Positions 32,951 through 44,697 of a stretch of 64,000 nucleotides of DNA are shown piece by piece. The notes beneath the pieces are model-generated. The model worked only from the letters and a program-made list of their open reading frames with translations, did not search any database and was not told the origin of the DNA. This DNA is from Tamarix chinensis (lineage: Eukaryota; Streptophyta; Magnoliopsida; Caryophyllales; Tamaricaceae): contig CM060181.1 of the NCBI GenBank assembly GCA_030549775.1, positions 60,819,701 through 60,883,700 of the forward strand, written 5' to 3'. The translations under genes and the position numbers were made by a program. Each line of letters opens with the position of its first letter. Within the stretch, counting starts at the first letter, position 1.

Positions 32951-35079
32951 TACATAGACATTAGGCAAAACATTCTCTCTTTACACACGAGCTTAAATTC
33001 TATGCTAGGTAAGTTACGTTCTTGCTGGATCAAATCTTTCATTAAAAATAATATTTTGTCTTTTTCTTCCTTGCAGGATAAAGATGATCATCGCGAGGAA
33101 GGATTTGGTGAAGCAGCTCTCAAGTGGACGTATCCACCTTGAACGAGAAACAAACGAGATCATGTCAGGCTGAAGACATAAAAACAAGCGCTACTTGGGA
33201 GGCAACCCAATGTCATGAGGGAGTTTTCTATCCTCTAGTTATTTTTGTTTGTTTTCTCCATAATTAAAAGTACACGTTTCTTTAGTTGTTTACACATTGA
33301 GGACAATGTGTGATTTAAGTGTGGGGGTGTATGTGTTTTATTATTTTCAAAAAAAAAAATTAGAGTGTTTAGTATTTTTAGAGTCGTAGGAACCCTTAAC
33401 TAGTTAATGAGGAATATATCTTTGAAATTTAATGAAAAAGAGGATCATGAAATTGAGATAAAGTAAGTGGAGATTTTTTGTGTTGATTTCGATATAGGGA
33501 ACACATATCTACGTGTCTAAATGTGAATGGAGAAAGAACATGTATGATTTTCTAACCACCGACATGGCATGTTGAGATTCATCACATTCCTCAGTGAGCG
33601 TTTGAACCATATGTACCTTCTTTTTCTGAGCGAATTTACACAAAATCATCTACTATTTCTTGGCTTCAAAATGTTTCTTTGTAAACCTCATATATATTTA
33701 ATTGCTTTGATCAAATTATTTTCCATAGATCATATAATGGACTATAGAGATTACTAGAACTTACTCTTGTACTAGTCGAAGCTTATAGTCAAAACATGCT
33801 CTGATTGAGAAAATGATACAGGCAGCTTAGGAATTATCCATCACATGACCAAATAGCTTAACCTAATTTATGTATCCATGATGCACATCCTATAGAAACC
33901 CTTTGAGCCATACAAGGAACATATACTTTTATTCATTACCTACATTGAATAACCGTTGGGCCTTAATATCTCTACCATTACTTAAAGCTAATGGAAGAAA
34001 ATCAAATTGTTATGGATATGAAGAGTGGTTGTGTATGTGTGTATGTAAAAGAAATATATATATTTATGCTAAGAAAGGGGATTGGTTATGTGGAGAAAAA
34101 AAATTAAAAAAAAAGTGAAAAAAAAAGAAAAAAAAAGAAAAAAAAATGAAAATTTTCAGAAAAAAAAATGAGAAAAAAAAATCTTAGGATATAAGGAAGA
34201 GAGGGAGTTATAGAGATTATGTTGAGAAAGTTCTATTCATGTTCTATTTTGGTGATATATATCAATGATCATTGATGTGGAGTTATGCTTATATTTCATC
34301 TACCTATTAGATTCCACTAGCTCTTGATCTTTTTAGCACCACACTTCTAAAACAATCCATATCCTTCTTTACCTTAAACCCCGCTAAAACCAATAAGTAA
34401 GTCCTATTTGATTCTTGAGATGAGCAGCCTTTGATCTGTTGGAGATTAGTCACAAGAGTTAAGCATATGGTTCGGTCCATTTGGAAAATATTTGGTATCT
34501 TTCATGAGGTTTTATCCACTAGAACATGAGCCTTCTTTGTTTATATATGTGAGTCGTTTGTTATCTTCATCATCTTATCTCACATACATGAGTGTTTTTA
34601 TACATTTGTAGCCATCAATCTAAGAGAGAAAAAATAGAGGGTATCCATAGTGAGAATGAATCTTGATGTGACTAAGGCATGGTAGATTTTCATCCATAAT
34701 ATTGATTTGTTCATACCTGTCATGTTTATGTGTGAACCATATGTTGAAATTGATCCTTTAAATTTCCCAATGTTGAATCTTGATTGATTGATAATCTTGA
34801 CGTTTGAAAGTAAAAGATTCTGAGACAAAAATGGTTAAGGGTGTTAAGTGTGTTTTTATTTTTATAATTTTTTATTTTAGTTTTTTTTATGTGTGTGATC
34901 TTGTGGGTATATCATCTGCGAAACCCTCACGAGACCTTACTCGTCCTCGATGGGTGAGCTAGGGGTTTAAAGGGCTTGTTGCACATGCTAAGTGTAATCG
35001 TGAGACCTACGAAAGTGGCTAGTTAATTTAATTTTATTTTGTTTAGAGTAGTAACTTGCTTGAGGAGAAGCAAGAAGCT
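32951..35079 (+). other. 3' untranslated part of the young element
   Basis: No coding pattern is seen. The phrases TTGGGAGGCAACCCAATGT (33197) and ACATTGAGGACAATGTGTGA followed by TTAAGTGTGGGGGT (33295-33330) are of the kind found in Athila-related 3' regions. A long A-rich run with G interruptions lies at 34097-34180. The short open frames (33569-33757, 33903-34118, 34598-34828) are not considered genes. Confidence 0.6.
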
Positions 35080-35092
35080 AAGTGTGGGGGTG
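35080..35092 (+). other. Polypurine tract of the young element
   Basis: AAGTGTGGGGGTG abuts the 3' LTR start TGATGAG. A near copy lies at 33321-33333 within the interior. Confidence 0.8.
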
Positions 35093-36946
35093 TGATGAGT
35101 TCATATTTTGACACATTTTATACCCTTATAATCTTAGTTTTTGGTAGTTTATTTAACTAATATAGGGGAATAATTATTGTTTTATGCTTAAGTGGTAAAA
35201 ATTGCATAAATTTTATTATTTGAGCTAAAATGATATAAATTAAGTAAATTTAGAATAAAATATTATTTATTAATATTTATTGAATTTTATTTTGCATGTA
35301 TTATTTTATAAATAAAAGAAAATTAAAAAAAAAAAAGAAATTTGACCTTTGGACCAACGGCCGAAGGCCTGGAACAAAACGACGCCGAACGGAGACCTAG
35401 AGGCATGAAAAAGAAACCAAACGCAGCGCACAGGAGCGCCGCACGAGGAAGAAGAGTCAGCCGTCAGGGCTGACGTGGCGTGGGAAACAAAAATTATAAA
35501 AAGCAGAGGTGGCGTCAAAAACAAGACGAGGCAGTCTCTGCCGTTAGGCAGAGAACAAGAGACGAGCCATAGAGAGAAAAGGAGGGCGCGTCTGGAAGTG
35601 TTCGGTCGAGAGCCTCAACAGGCTCGAGGGAGCGGCAGAGCCGCAGCACGGAGAAAGAGGGATAGAGCCGTTAGGCTCTGACAGAGGACGAAACAGGCTC
35701 GGCAGAGAGAGGACGACTCACGGACGGTCTGAGCGCGGCACGGAAAAGGACGGGCGATGCAGTAGCTGTCAGTGTCAGCCGCCAGCGAAGGAAAAAAGAA
35801 AAAGAAAAAGAAATTTTTGCACGGAAATAAAGGCCGAGAAAGGAAGAAAAATCAGAGGAAGAAATTATACCGGTAGAATTTATTTCAGATAAAATTTATT
35901 TTTATCTGAATAAATTCTTGATCTTTTATCCAAAATTAATTCTGGTTATTTCTTTCTCTTATTTTTAATTTATATTTTAGATATATATTTCTGTGTAATT
36001 AATTCTTTAATTATGGCTGGCTGATTATTTATTGTTAGGGAATGAATTGAAACCCTAGACTATGGTTTGACTTATAATTTTATTTTCTTTGTTTCGTGAG
36101 ATTGTTTCTTGACTCTATATTAATTGATATCGTTTATATGTATAATTCTGTCAAGTATAGTTTATTTGGTGCATGCCTTGTTCTGGTACCTCATAAGTGA
36201 CAGTATGTAGGATTATTTGCCTGCTAGGTGGCCATCTAAATATACTAGAATTTATATGTATAAATTGCAGCTAGGTTAGATAGCAATTCACCTAATCGTT
36301 TTGTGATTCTAACCGAAGTGGTAAAAGGTTTCGATACGTGTGGGTCAAGGAAAGGAAATACAGCTAGACATGCTTTTTGTACTAGTATGGGTACTTTGAT
36401 TGACATCCTTCCACTTACACTTAATGCATTAAATCTAGTTAAATATAGGAGCCGCTTGTTGCTGCTATACTGCTAGTATTTAATAGGGTTAATATTGGCG
36501 CTTTGTCGTATTAATTAATTAAGGGAAGTAATATAAGGTGTATAGACTTGCTTTTGGTGTGCAACTTGGTCGATCTCTTTCTTACGATTAAAAGATGACT
36601 TAGAAATAAATATTATATCTAAATCTAATCTAGTGGTGGATTTTTATTTCCCTAACATGTTTCTCATATCTGCGGGTTTCCCATTATTTCCCATTATTTT
36701 CCATTATTTTCATTATTAGTTTATTTTATTCTATTTAATCCTTTTATTATTTTGATAAACCCCCATTAATATTTTTCTTATTTATTTATTTTGTGTTATT
36801 TAGGATTGTTAGTTTTAGTTTTATTTTTAAGCTAGTTAGATAGAGGTGAGCCCTCTCAATCCCCAGTTTAGAACGATACCCTTATTTACCAGTGCTACAT
36901 TTGACAACAAGAGGGTTTAAATTGCGTGCCGGCTACGGTCGCACCA
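35093..36946 (+). mobile_element. Young element 3' LTR
   Basis: Partner of 29801-31665, 1854 bases. The TATA box is at 35495-35502 with TGACGTGGC at 35471-35479 upstream. The four hairpins are at 35456-35474, 35535-35554, 35610-35625 and 35664-35679; stems are identical and only loop bases differ from the other copy, apart from one extra closing pair in the first. The frame 35475-35681 is not considered a gene. Confidence 0.93.
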
Positions 36947-38174
36947 CTAAGTTACCTAATCCTTGATTAGCTACTAGGTGTTAGTCCGCCTTTAGTCATT
37001 TACTGGCTTCGAGCTTTACCTTCGGGTGGGATCCTATTAGATCCCAGTGCCATACCTACTCTTAAAACTAATGATGTATTAGGGGGTATGAATACTAAAG
37101 AGTATAGTTACTTAGGTGGTTAGCTTCATCTTTGACTAATGTCTATTCTGGTTATTGGCTTCTGCTTGGACTCTATGTCCCTTGATTTGGATAGGCTTTA
37201 ATGGTATATGAGACCATGGTGCGGTGCACAGTCCATCGCTCCATGATGAATAACTAGATAATGATTGGAACAAAGTTTTGATGATAATAATGGTTAAATT
37301 TAGAATGAATACTCTAATAATTAATTTAATGAATAACTAGTTAATAATTAGAAGGAATGACTAGGATATGACCTATATAAATAGATGGATAAAGAAATGG
37401 TATAACCTAATTAAATAAGTAAGTTATAGAATAAACCATAGTGTTCATATAGAATAATATGCTTAGCACACGTGTCTAACTACCTATGATATTGTACTAT
37501 GAAACTAAGCATGATAAACCATTAACTCTTGAGATATGAATGATAGTGTGTCCTAATGCATTACTACACTTATTTACAGGGTAATGGCATGATGCATGCT
37601 AAGTATGATTTCCATGATATGATAGAACTTGGTATGCTTGAGGAGAGAACTTAGCTTATAATGTACATAGCATACTAATTTGCCCATTTGACTGATCACC
37701 TGCTCATTAGCATGAGTAGATGGCCATGTGCAGGTTTTTGGGGATAGTAATTAATGGGCCTACCTAAGCTTAGGTTTAGGTCTTGAGAGTTTAGACATTT
37801 AGAATGTTTTTTGGATTCCATGATAGACCATGGTTTTTAGGTTATGCCCTAACAGTTTTTCTATTGCTGCTTGTTTTCTACAATTATAGCCTGTGTTCTT
37901 AGATTATTATTCTCTTTGTATTTTACTACGTTGGGGGCTGTCCAGGTCATATGCTGTAAACTATATTTTATACATTTATATAACTTAAGTTTTCAAACTA
38001 TTTTAAACTGGTTAGTTTGGTTTTATCCTTGTATCTAATATGGAATGTGTGACTGATATCTGTTAAGTGTTAGGTATAGAGGAGGCACCCTGTTTTTCCT
38101 AGTTGTGTTTAGTATTTTCCACTTTCGCATTATTTTAAAATGAAAATTTTTGGTGGTAAAAATGGGGTGTTATA
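36947..38174 (+). mobile_element. Chromovirus 5' LTR (A1), right piece
   Basis: CTAAG (36947-36951) is the target duplication. After it the interrupted LTR resumes; it aligns with 47940-48925 (shared TTAGTC.GCCTTTAG, GGGATCCTA.TAGATC, TGTCCCTTRRTTTGGATAG, ATGATTTCCATG, CACCTGCTCAT, TTTTTGGGGATRG). It ends GGGGTGTTATA and is followed by a primer site. Confidence 0.8.
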
Positions 38175-38189
38175 GGTTTATATCAGAGC
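38175..38189 (+). other. Met-type primer-binding site
   Basis: GGTTTATATCAGAGC directly after the LTR resembles TTGGTATCAGAGC, the initiator-Met tRNA site of chromoviruses. Confidence 0.7.
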
Positions 38190-39660
38190 TTTTCTAAAAG
38201 GTTTTCCATTTTCAAGAATAATTAAGCTGACACCACATGTTGGTATCTAAGCTTTTTCCTAAAAATATATCAATTTTGAGAATAATTAAATATTACCATA
38301 GGATTTTTAGTGGGGTTTCTCGTAAAAACTTATCATTTTTAAGATTTATAAACTAATATCATAGGATCATATAAGCCTTGATTTGGAATCTTTTCCCCTC
38401 TGATTTTTTTTAAATGTTTAAGTATTTTAAAACTTGGAATGTCCCTAAGTGAGAGTGGACTGGGAATGTATTATAAACAGTCTTTGTGACAATGTGTTGT
38501 GCGAGTATTGGTACTTGGTAAATTTATTTTCTAGTATTTACTTCTAATCTTAAAGAATCGATGGTTTCTAACCATCATTACAAGTCCATTTAGGCATTCA
38601 TGGAGAATTGGAGCTTATAAGGAAGGCCAGATTTGAGCACTAAAACCACCACTGGTGCCAGTGGGTGCACCATTTTTAGGGGATTAGCTTTGAAGGGTTA
38701 AGCATCATCTCCCACCAATCTTCTAGGTCCATAAGGTCACTAACATTATGGAGAGATGGGTTAGGGATATGGAGAAAACCTTCACCTCCTATGGTTACCC
38801 TACAGATAGGAGGGTTGACATAGCGGTAAATTATTTGAGAGGAAGGGAAGATGCTTAGTAGAGGAGCCTCCAACATAAGGGTGGATAAACGATGGGATGG
38901 TGATTGATCCTACAGGCACTTTGTGCGCAGTTTTACCTGATACACCTCTGAATGAATAAGTATGATGAGTTTATAGCACTTCAGCATGGAGGCAAGTTTA
39001 TAGAATAGTACCACACACGATTCATGAACTAGCTTCAGTTTGCACTAGAAGTTGACGCCAACGTGGTGATGTAAGTCCACCTTTTCAAGATTGGATTACG
39101 GATTAGATATTAGGAGCTCTTAGCGTAAGCTACACTACTTGCATGGTGGGATTGCATGTGAAGGCTTTATAGGCTTCCTAATTCATCTAAGCTTGAAGTG
39201 CTAGTTTAGGAGCAAAAGGAAGTTCGAGGACCGTTAGCATCCCAGTGAAAGAAAGAAGGTTTTTTCAGGAGGAAGCATACTACCCAGATATGGTAGGAGC
39301 ATGAGGTCCATACCCAAATTTAGAGGTATATCTGAGGGTTGTGCTGAGGAGAGGCATTGCCACTATAAGGAATGTACAATAGATCAAACGGGGGTAGATA
39401 GTAGAAGCAACAAAGCCACATGTCATGGATGTGGCTTAGTGGGGCACCAATCTTATGATGTTGAGTTAGAGGTGGAAGCATCTAGAGGATCCATTATAAT
39501 TCTTAGAGTACCAAATCAATTCAACAGCCATATTTGTAGACTTAAAGAGTTCCTCCATCACCAGCTAGTATCATCAATCAAGCTAGTCAGCCCAAAAGTA
39601 AAAGGTCTCACCTTTTCCAATGAGGGTATGGATTAGTTAGTGTGGTGGGATTTCCTTTTT
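38190..39660 (+). pseudogene. Chromovirus gag, decayed
   Basis: The gag core is visible as WVRDMEKTFTSYGYPTDRRV and IAVNYLRG (38760-38860), then EFIALQHGGKFIE (38970). A zinc knuckle CHGCGLVGHQSYDV (39423-39464) has lost its last Cys. Many stops. 38190-38600 is leader or unreadable. Confidence 0.75.
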
Positions 39661-40240
39661 AGGAGATTAACCGAACATGATGAGCCTGATAGAGGTAGAG
39701 CATCAGGACAGTGTGGGGACCGATATGCTTATTATCTTTACTTTTCCAACATGTTTATTGTTTAACTCTTATGCATCCCACTCCTTTGTTTCATCTATAT
39801 TTATAACTAGAGAAGCCTTATCTCCTTCTAGTAGTATTTCACTTCTTTGGTGTTACCTTCTAGGGATAGGATTTCATGCTCTAGGTTCTATAAAGGAGTG
39901 GCTTTGGTAGTGGAAGGAATAGAATTTATGTTTCACCTCATAGAACTTGAATTACGTGATTTCCATGTGACTGTTAAAATGGATATATTGGGGAAGTACT
40001 AGGCATTGATTGATTGTGCATAAGAACGCATGGTTCTACGAGGACAAAGGGTATTAGGATATTGTATCAGATGAGTGAATCTAATCTTCTACAAAGATCA
40101 TGTGAACACTCGTAATGAGTAACTTTTTTTGTTAATTTCATCTGCTCTTCTTATATAGTGTTTGAGACACTGAAGCCGTTGAGACATCATTGGATTAGAT
40201 AATAGTGACCTATGAGTATTCTAATGTATTCCCTAAGGAG
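39661..40240 (+). pseudogene. Chromovirus aspartic protease, inactive
   Basis: LFNSYASHSFVSSIF (about 39757-39801) corresponds to the usual LFDSGASHSF; the catalytic Asp is Asn and the Gly is Tyr. The frame 39677-39910 covers it. The remainder down to RT is degenerate. Confidence 0.75.
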
Positions 40241-41560
40241 ATTCCAATAATGGCACCTATTTGAGAAGTCATGTTTATCATAGATGTGTTGCTAGGGATA
40301 GAGGTAGTATCTAAAGCCCCATACCATATGGCAATTGTGGAGATGAAAGAACTCAATGCTTAGTTATAGGAGCTATTGGAGAAGTGCTACATTTAACCTA
40401 GCATACCACCATATGGAGCTCTAGCCCTTTTTGTGATGAATAAGGATACGAGATTGACATTGTGCATTAATTATCGAGGGTTGAATCAAGGTACGGTAAA
40501 GAACTACTATCATTTGCTAATGATCGATGACCTATTTGATCAACTCAGGAAGCCAAGGTGTTCTCCATGATCGATCTTCAATTAGGCTACCATCAATTGA
40601 GGATAGTAGAACAAGACATCACTTGTACTACTTTTTGGATAATATGTGGCCATTATGAGTTCACAATAATGTCTTTTGAACTCACTAATATACCAGTACC
40701 TTTGAAGTCCCTTATGAATTAGATATTCTAACGTCTCTTGGACTAGGTCATTGTGATATTCATCGATGAAATCCTCACCCACTCCAGCAACCAAGAGATG
40801 CATGAGTAGGATTTAGGGCAGGCATTGGCATTATTGAGATGATATTAACTATATGGCAAACTCTCATAGTGCAAGTTCTAGTTTGGTCAAGTGGATTTTC
40901 TTAGACATGTAATCTCTAAGCATAGAGTGGCAGTAGACCCTGTGAAGATACAAGCAGTTTTTAAATGGCTAGCACCCACTTCTATCAAAGAGGTGTGTAG
41001 CTTTCTAAAATTAGTCGGTTACTATCATCGATTTGTTGCATACTTGTCTAAGATAGCATGATTGTTTAAGTCACTAACTGAATAAGGCTACCCATTTTTA
41101 GTGGGATGAGAATTGTGGTGAAGCTTTCAAGGAGTTGAAGAAGCACTTAAATTCCACTCTAGTGTTCACATTGCAGAGTGGATCCGATATTTTTGAGGCA
41201 TATAATGATGCTTCTAAGCATAGTTTGGGTTATTTTTTGATGGTACACGGAAGATTAGTGGCATATGCTTCTCGATAACTAAAGCAGCATGAATAAAACT
41301 ACCTAATGCATGACTTAGAGCTTTCTGTAGTAGTGTTTACCCTTAAAATCTAGAGGCATTATCTCTATGGAATTTAGTGTAAGTTCTACACTGACCATAC
41401 GAGCCTCAAGAACATCTTCACGTAGCAAGAGTTGAATCTAATACAACATCGATGGTTAGAGTTAGTAAAGGATTATGACCTGCAATTGACCTATGATGAG
41501 GGTAAGGACAATATGTTGGCAGATGTGCTTAGGCAAAAAATGTTGCATTCCTTGGGCATA
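40241..41560 (+). pseudogene. Chromovirus RT and RNase H, decayed
   Basis: RT phrases on the plus strand: TLCINYRGLNQGTVKN (40458), FSMIDLQLGYHQLRI (40561), FTIMSFELTNIPVPLKSLMN (40660) and IFIDEIL (about 40757), where the second active-site Asp is Glu. RNase H phrases: FEAYNDASKHSLGY (41192), GRLVAYASR (41248), CKFYTDHTSLKN (41384) and GKDNMLADVL (41500). Stops and frame changes are frequent. Confidence 0.85.
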
Positions 41561-43004
41561 TCTTGTTGTTAGATCATCTATGCTTAGAATTCAGGAAGTT
41601 TGAGATTGAAATGATCACTATTAGTAGTATAGAGGCAAGAATGAGTGCACTCACCATTATGCCATAATCTTAAAGGTGAACCGAGCTAATCAACTTCGTG
41701 ATGTCAAACTCGTGAAGATTTGGATTAATTTTATAGCAGGTAGAGTTGAAGGATTTCAGATCTATGAATATGGTAGCATTAGGTACCAAGCTAGGTTGTG
41801 TGTACCATAGGGATGTATTGACCTTATAAGAATGACCCATGAAGAAGGACATTGTACTCCTTATTTTATCCACCCTAGAGGGGATAAGCTATATAAGGAC
41901 CTAAAGGAGGTATAATGGTGGCCCCATATGAAATAGGAAGTGGAAAAATTTGTTAACTAATGTTTGACTTATTAGAAGGTTAGGATCGAGCATAAGAGAC
42001 CAACATAGTTAGTGGAACCAGTTGAAGATTAAAAGTGTAAGTAGGATAGTATATCTAGGGACTTCATAGTTGGTATTCTGAAGATTTGTAGTGGATTGAC
42101 TCTATCTGGGTTGTCATGGATCATCTAACTAAGTTATCCATGTTCATAATAATGAAGGTAACATGGAACATAGAGCAACTAGCCAAAACTTATAGGAAAT
42201 ATGTTGTGCGACTACATAGAGTCCCTAAGGGTATTGTCTTAAATTGAGATTCTGGGTTTTAGTCACACTTTTTGAAAAAGTTGCAAGATGCTTTTGTTAC
42301 TCAACTTAAGATGAGTATTACCTTTAACCCATCTATAAATGGTTAGATTGACAGGATATTATACTTATAAGACATGCTTTGGGCATGTGTGTTAGAATTT
42401 GGGTGTTTTTAGGAACATAGTTTAGACTTGATTGACTTGTCATATAATAAAAGTGATAATGCTAGCTGCAAGATGGCACCTTTTAAAGCCTTGCATGGGA
42501 GAAAATTTCATAGTCCTTTGTGTTGGAGTGACATTAGTGAGACACTTATGTTGAGACCCAAAATGATTGAGAAGATGTGGCACATCTAATTGATTCAAGA
42601 TTGGATAAGAGTAGCCTAGGATCCACATAAGAGCTACACAAATATGAGAAGATGAACCAATGGCTATGAGGTGGGTGATAGAGTCCATTTAAGGGTCTCT
42701 CCCACTCAGGGAGTCATGAGGTTTTATAGGAAGGGTAAGCTAAGTCTGAGTTTCATTAGACAATATAAGATTATGGATCGTTCTGTTGAAGTTTCCTCGC
42801 ATTTGGTTCTATCGATGGAATTATAACTTGTGCACAACGTCTTCCATATATCTCAGCTAAGGAAGTACATAGCAGATCCTTCACACATTATCTAACAAAA
42901 GTCGCTAGAGCTTGATGAATCTTTGACTTATGAAGAGTAAATTATGAGCATTCTTATTACAAAAATGAGAGAGATGTGTATGAAGACCGTCCCGTTTGTT
43001 CCAT
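41561..43004 (+). pseudogene. Chromovirus integrase and C-terminal end, decayed
   Basis: Readable parts are MTHEEGHCTPYFIHPRGDKL (about 41833), WVVMDHLTKLSMFI (42109), YEVGDRVHLRVSPTQGVMRF and RKGKLSLSFIRQYKI (42668-42775), and HNVFHISQLRKYI (42836). The tail MSILITKMREM..KTVPFVP (about 42950) looks like the beginning of a chromodomain-type end. The reading then changes abruptly to LTR-like sequence. Confidence 0.8.
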
Positions 43005-44117
43005 TATTTGATCAACTAGTTTGTCATTTAAGAAAAATGGTTTTTACTTGACCAAATATATCAACTAGTCTATAGAAAAATTGTTAGGTTTGTCAACCTA
43101 GGTATATTTTTTTAACTCAATTTTTTTGGGGAAATTTCTTATACTCAAATGGAAAATTGTTAACCTATGCATAATTATCTCTAGAATATTCTTAGCCTTT
43201 TTAATGATGCATTTGGCATAAAAATACAAATTTAGATTGATCTAAGGGGTTAATTAGGACAATTGATGGTGGAGATGATGTTAGTTTTGTCTTCTTCTAC
43301 GTCTCTCCTCTGCATACTTGTAGGATCATTGCTTCAATCTCAAACTTAATTCTTCTCAAATGGGAGATTACATCCGCATTGACCTTCCATTGTCCCCTCT
43401 TGTGTATGGTGTTTCTGGACCGATTTACCTAAAATTCTCCAAAATGACCATTTGAACTCTGGAGGGTAGGTCAGAACATCTTGGACGAATACTATCCATT
43501 TAGCTCAAATTTAAATGGTAAAAATTAGGTTTTTTTGATCTGACCCTAACCACACTTGTGATTCATATCAATTTGTTTGCTATAAATGTCCCTAATTATG
43601 TCTTTTATTCACCTTTCTTTCATCCATTAAAATATTTAACACTCTAGCATTCACCTTCTCCATCAACACTTCGAGCCTTGGAATTGAATTCCGTTCACTT
43701 CTCAAATTCTTTCTCTGGCTCCCACTTCTTTTAATTGGTAAGCAAGAATGAGTAAGATATAGGAATGAGGGTGAGCAATTAAATAGATTTACCCTCTATT
43801 TTCCTTTTCAGTGTGGTACGTTCATTCTTTCCTTTCCATTTATTGTTCGAATTTGTAAAAGTTATTTACAAATTTATGAGTTAAAACTTTTTTTTTTATG
43901 ATTTTTAACATTGAGAATTTCACAAGTTGAGTATTCTTGTTTAAAGAAAATTTTACGTGTATCAAGTAAGTTATTCTTGCTTCTAAAATAGGTTATGAGT
44001 AAACTTACATGTTCTATAACTCCTTAAGTTTGAAATTCGTATAGGCAAGAATATATAGTTTATAGGACTTGATTTTGATGGTTAATGTAATACCCCAAAT
44101 TGAGCAGAGTATTGTAA

Positions 44118-44245
44118 GGATTGATCTATCTACTTATATCATCATTTTATACCATCCTTTTTGTTATTCGGTTCTAAGAATTGCATAGTTAAGTATGTTG
44201 GCCATAGAGCAATTTTTAGGACGGGTGACCCTCCTGGTAAGTTTC
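44118..44245 (+). ncRNA. 5S-rRNA-like segment in Cassandra 5' LTR
   Basis: AGTTAAGTATG (44187-44197) matches 5S box A, and GGACGGGTGACC with CTCCTGG (44219-44237) matches box C and the following helix. The two boxes are spaced as in plant 5S RNA within about one base. The start GGATTGATC (44118) resembles the 5S 5' end. It is not a true rRNA gene: other helices are lost. RNA polymerase III promoter activity is plausible from the known family. Confidence 0.85.
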
Positions 44246-44569
44246 AAAAATTCTTAAAAAAATTTTGGGAAGCGCATGAGTGAGGACAAAGAATGCCGAA
44301 AGGACTCGTGGTTATCTGTGAGGTAAGCTAATTAATTCGAAAGTACTCCAAGGTAGTCCTTGTGTACTCGTATCATCTTAGGGTGTTACAATTGCTATCA
44401 AAGTAAAACTGCAACAATGAGATAGTCTTGGATGAGCCAGTCAGCCACCTAGTAGGATGATTTTTGGGATAAACTGTATTGAGATGGTTAGTGGTTGAGG
44501 CGCAACAAGGAAATTGTATTCTTTAAGTGAGGGTGAATGTAATACCGTAAATTGATAAGAGTGCTAAAA

Positions 44570-44697
44570 GGATTGATATGCCTAGTTATATTAACATGGT
44601 ATTCCATCCTTTTGGTGATTCTATCCTAATAACTCCATAGTTAAGCATGCTAGTTGTGGAGTAATTTTTAGGATGGATAACCCTCCTGGGAATTTGT
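44570..44697 (+). ncRNA. 5S-rRNA-like segment in Cassandra 3' LTR
   Basis: AACTCCATAGTTAAGCATGC (44631-44650) is closer to 5S box A than the other copy, while GGATGGATAACC with CTCCTGGGA (44671-44691) has two changes in box C. Box spacing equals that of the 5' LTR copy. Confidence 0.85.

Larger units (their letters stand above)
29801..36946 (+). mobile_element. Non-autonomous Athila-like LTR retrotransposon, young-looking
   Basis: A complete 7.15-kb element: LTRs 29801-31665 and 35093-36946, both TGATGAGTTC...CGGTCGCACCA, target duplication CTAAG on both sides (29796-29800, 36947-36951), a near-perfect tRNA-Asp primer site (31671-31692) and a purine tract AAGTGTGGGGGTG (35080-35092). The 3.4-kb interior holds one gag-like frame and no protease, RT, RNase H or integrase, so it needs enzymes from an autonomous relative. 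The LTR pair differs at about two bases per hundred in the parts compared by eye, plus one small indel (near 30070), which makes it the youngest-looking insertion here. Confidence 0.93.

Noticed and set aside
35475..35681. 68-codon Arg-rich frame in the GC-rich part of the LTR
   Set aside because: Includes the TATA box and three of the hairpins; the other LTR copy does not keep the frame as a product of interest.
44118..44245. Possible genuine 5S rRNA gene
   Set aside because: It is inside a 305-base LTR that is duplicated at 44538 with primer site and purine tract between, and many helix positions are changed; it is Cassandra, not an rRNA gene.
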